The position numbers were made by a program, and so were the translations under genes. From Ignavibacteria bacterium (GTDB taxonomy: Bacteria; Bacteroidota; Ignavibacteria; Tepidaquicellales; OLB5), in contig JAOADS010000098.1 of the NCBI GenBank assembly GCA_026417195.1, forward strand, positions 1 through 8,176: 8,176 nt of DNA, written 5' to 3'. Positions 7,411-8,176 of the stretch are shown piece after piece (position 1 is the first letter of the stretch; every line of letters starts with the position of its first letter). The notes below the pieces were generated by a model that was given only the letters and a program-made list of their open reading frames with translations, did no database searches and was not told where the DNA came from.

Positions 7411-7440
7411 TCGAACACTTCGGTTTGGTTTTTTTATTTT
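7411..7440 (+). terminator. Weak rho-independent terminator candidate after the coiled-coil gene
   Basis: CGAA (7412-7415) and TTCG (7419-7422) form a four-pair stem with a CAC loop, extendable by one T-G pair. A T-rich tract follows, with seven T at 7429-7435 and more T to 7440. The position, 44 nt past the stop codon, suits a terminator, but the stem is short. The larger repeat hairpins downstream could do the job instead. Confidence 0.35.
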
Positions 7441-7585
7441 TTCAACGCTGAGGACGCGGAGGTTTTATTTCTGTTCTATGCGGTTTATTTCTCTGCGTGC
7501 TCCGCGGTTTAGTCTTTTTACCGCAGAGGACGCTGAGGGGATAATATTTTTCACTGCAGAGGGCGCAGAGGGTTAAAACCTTTCA

Positions 7586-7628
7586 ACGCAGAGGACGCTG
7601 AGTTTTTATCTTTGCGTCTTCTCTGCGT
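7586..7628. repeat. Strong imperfect hairpin inside the repeat cluster
   Basis: The forward arm 7586-7602 (acgcagaggacgctgag) faces the reverse arm 7610-7628 (ctttgcgtcttctctgcgt) across a seven-base loop, tttttat. Pairing by hand gives 16 pairs including two G-T pairs, one T-T mismatch (7599/7613) and a two-base bulge (7620-7621). The outer forward copies (7552-7571, 7520-7538) can pair with the outer reverse copies (7621-7640, 7643-7665), extending the structure. It could act as a bidirectional transcription stop or an mRNA 3'-end stabiliser for the two convergent genes. Confidence 0.7.
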
Positions 7629-7727
7629 GCTCCGCGGCTCATCTCTCTGCGAACTCTGCGGTTTATACATCTACGAATTTAGTGTATTAAGTAATTTTTT
7701 AAATGCTAAGAATCCTATATTGCGTTT

Positions 7728-8176
7728 CTATAGCAGATTTTTAATATCAGGAATCCCAATCCTGCTGTTATTTGTATGGAGCTTTTGTAAAAATTCTGCC
7801 TTGTAAGGATTCACAAGAGAACATATAATATTCATTTTTACATCCTGTGCATTCAATATGTAAGTGTGAGAGTATTGAAAGCGTCTGGATGATTTTGGAA
7901 AACCAGGGCTGTTATCTATATCTTTTTCCTGGACAATAATTTTGTGTTTTAAAACAGCAACAAAATCCGTTAAACCATTGTCTGTAAAAATTGAAGGCAA
8001 GCTGAACAATGATTGGTGACTATATTTTCTTATTTGCATTCTCGTATCATTATTCAATCCCAGTGTGTTATCATCAAGTTTTCTTACTTCGATAATCTGA
8101 ATTTGTCTGCAGGATTTATTTTCAAGATCACAATCGGGTGTTACAACAATACCATAAGCAAGTGTATTATTATCAC
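7728..8176 (-). CDS. Unidentified protein with TPDCDL motif, C-terminal part (5' partial, runs off right edge)
   Basis: On the minus strand the frame is open from the right edge to TAG at 7728-7730, giving 148 residues; a TTG at 8055-8057 is internal, not a start. This length without a stop is unlikely by chance in such A+T-rich DNA. Near the edge the fragment reads YGIVVTPDCDLENKSCRQ (7-24), a hydrophobic strand followed by a TPDCDL motif with C15 flanked by two aspartates. Near the end comes NPYKAEFLQKL (122-132) and RIGIPDI (138-144). I have an impression of uncharacterised bacterial proteins that pair a (S/T)xxCD(I/L) motif with a C-terminal PY...RxGxP segment, but I cannot name the family or a function. 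There is no membrane helix or signal peptide in the visible part. It is convergent with the coiled-coil gene and so belongs to a different transcript. Confidence 0.7.
   Translation of the reverse strand, partial: DNNTLAYGIVVTPDCDLENKSCRQIQIIEVRKLDDNTLGLNNDTRMQIRKYSHQSLFSLPSIFTDNGLTDFVAVLKHKIIVQEKDIDNSPGFPKSSRRFQYSHTYILNAQDVKMNIICSLVNPYKAEFLQKLHTNNSRIGIPDIKNLL

Larger units (their letters stand above)
7382..7665. repeat. Cluster of about ten degenerate 18-20-nt repeats in both orientations
   Basis: The forward unit is near aaccgcagaggacgctgag. Forward copies are at 7382-7400 (degenerate), 7443-7462, 7520-7538, 7552-7571 and 7584-7602. Reverse copies are at 7471-7484 (degenerate), 7491-7510, 7610-7628, 7621-7640 (overlapping the previous one) and 7643-7665. 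The reverse copies at 7491 and 7621 share an identical 17-mer, ctctgcgtgctccgcgg. Each unit is itself two 9-nt half-units of the CGCAGAGGA type. The orientation order is FF-RR-FFF-RRR. Sequences of this CGCAGAGG kind recur in intergenic regions of many environmental bacterial genomes, to my recollection; their function is not established. A CRISPR is excluded because spacers are short, unequal and T-rich, and orientation alternates. Confidence 0.85.
7368..7727. other. Convergent intergenic region rich in inverted repeats
   Basis: This is a 360-nt gene-free stretch between the 3' ends of a plus-strand and a minus-strand gene. Positions 7382-7665 are dominated by GC-rich repeat copies separated by T-rich spacers. 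Positions 7666-7727 are plain A+T-rich sequence in which I see nothing. An ATG at 7367 opens only ten codons. Any longer plus-strand frame starting inside the repeats (for example from 7612) simply translates repeat copies into Leu/Cys-rich peptide and is not a credible gene. Confidence 0.85.

Noticed and set aside
7382..7665. CRISPR array
   Set aside because: Copies occur in both orientations, differ in sequence, and are separated by short unequal T-rich gaps; no cas gene is in view.
7612..7806. Plus-strand small gene starting with Leu/Cys-rich residues
   Set aside because: Its first third is translated repeat sequence and the rest is antisense to the better supported minus-strand frame.

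Overview
This window looks like a chromosomal segment of an A+T-rich, diderm, LPS-making bacterium of the Bacteroidota/Ignavibacteriota/Chlorobiota side of the tree. Four things point there. LpxA shows lipid A synthesis. Start codons mostly lack a usable Shine-Dalgarno sequence. PanB has a Bacteroidota-like FGTYVTRG segment where proteobacterial enzymes have a GGYxVQG-type segment. The large membrane protein resembles the DUF4175-type coiled-coil proteins I associate with that lineage. The assignment is inference; no rRNA or other marker gene is present.

Layout. Positions 1-3771 hold five plus-strand genes packed like an operon: the 3' end of a DPM1/GtrB-like polyprenyl-phosphate glycosyltransferase (cut by the left edge), lpxA (15-nt gap), a LipM-type octanoyltransferase/lipoate ligase-family gene (17-nt overlap), panB (1-nt TAATG overlap) and a YmdB/TIGR00282 metallophosphoesterase (16-nt gap). 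LpxA and LipM both draw acyl chains from acyl carrier protein, and PanB feeds the pathway to the phosphopantetheine arm of that carrier, so the cluster may be tied together by acyl-ACP chemistry. A 179-nt gap with a promoter-like sequence follows. Then comes one 1138-codon gene (3951-7367) for a membrane-anchored protein with three N-terminal membrane helices, a beta-rich region and a very long Q/K/E/M-rich coiled coil. It probably starts at TTG.

From 7368 to 7727 there is no gene. This convergent intergenic region holds a weak terminator candidate and a cluster of about ten degenerate copies of an 18-20-nt GC-rich repeat (consensus near aaccgcagaggacgctgag). The copies are arranged as two inverted modules, each folding around a T-rich loop. 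Beyond it, on the minus strand, is the C-terminal part of a gene that enters from the right edge (8176 down to 7728). It has a TPDCDL motif and an RIGIPD-type C-terminus, and I cannot name its family.

The left part is ordinary housekeeping. The less ordinary items are the bulky residue at the LpxA chain-length position, the nested inverted repeat cluster, the giant coiled-coil protein with an awkward start, and the unidentified right-edge gene.
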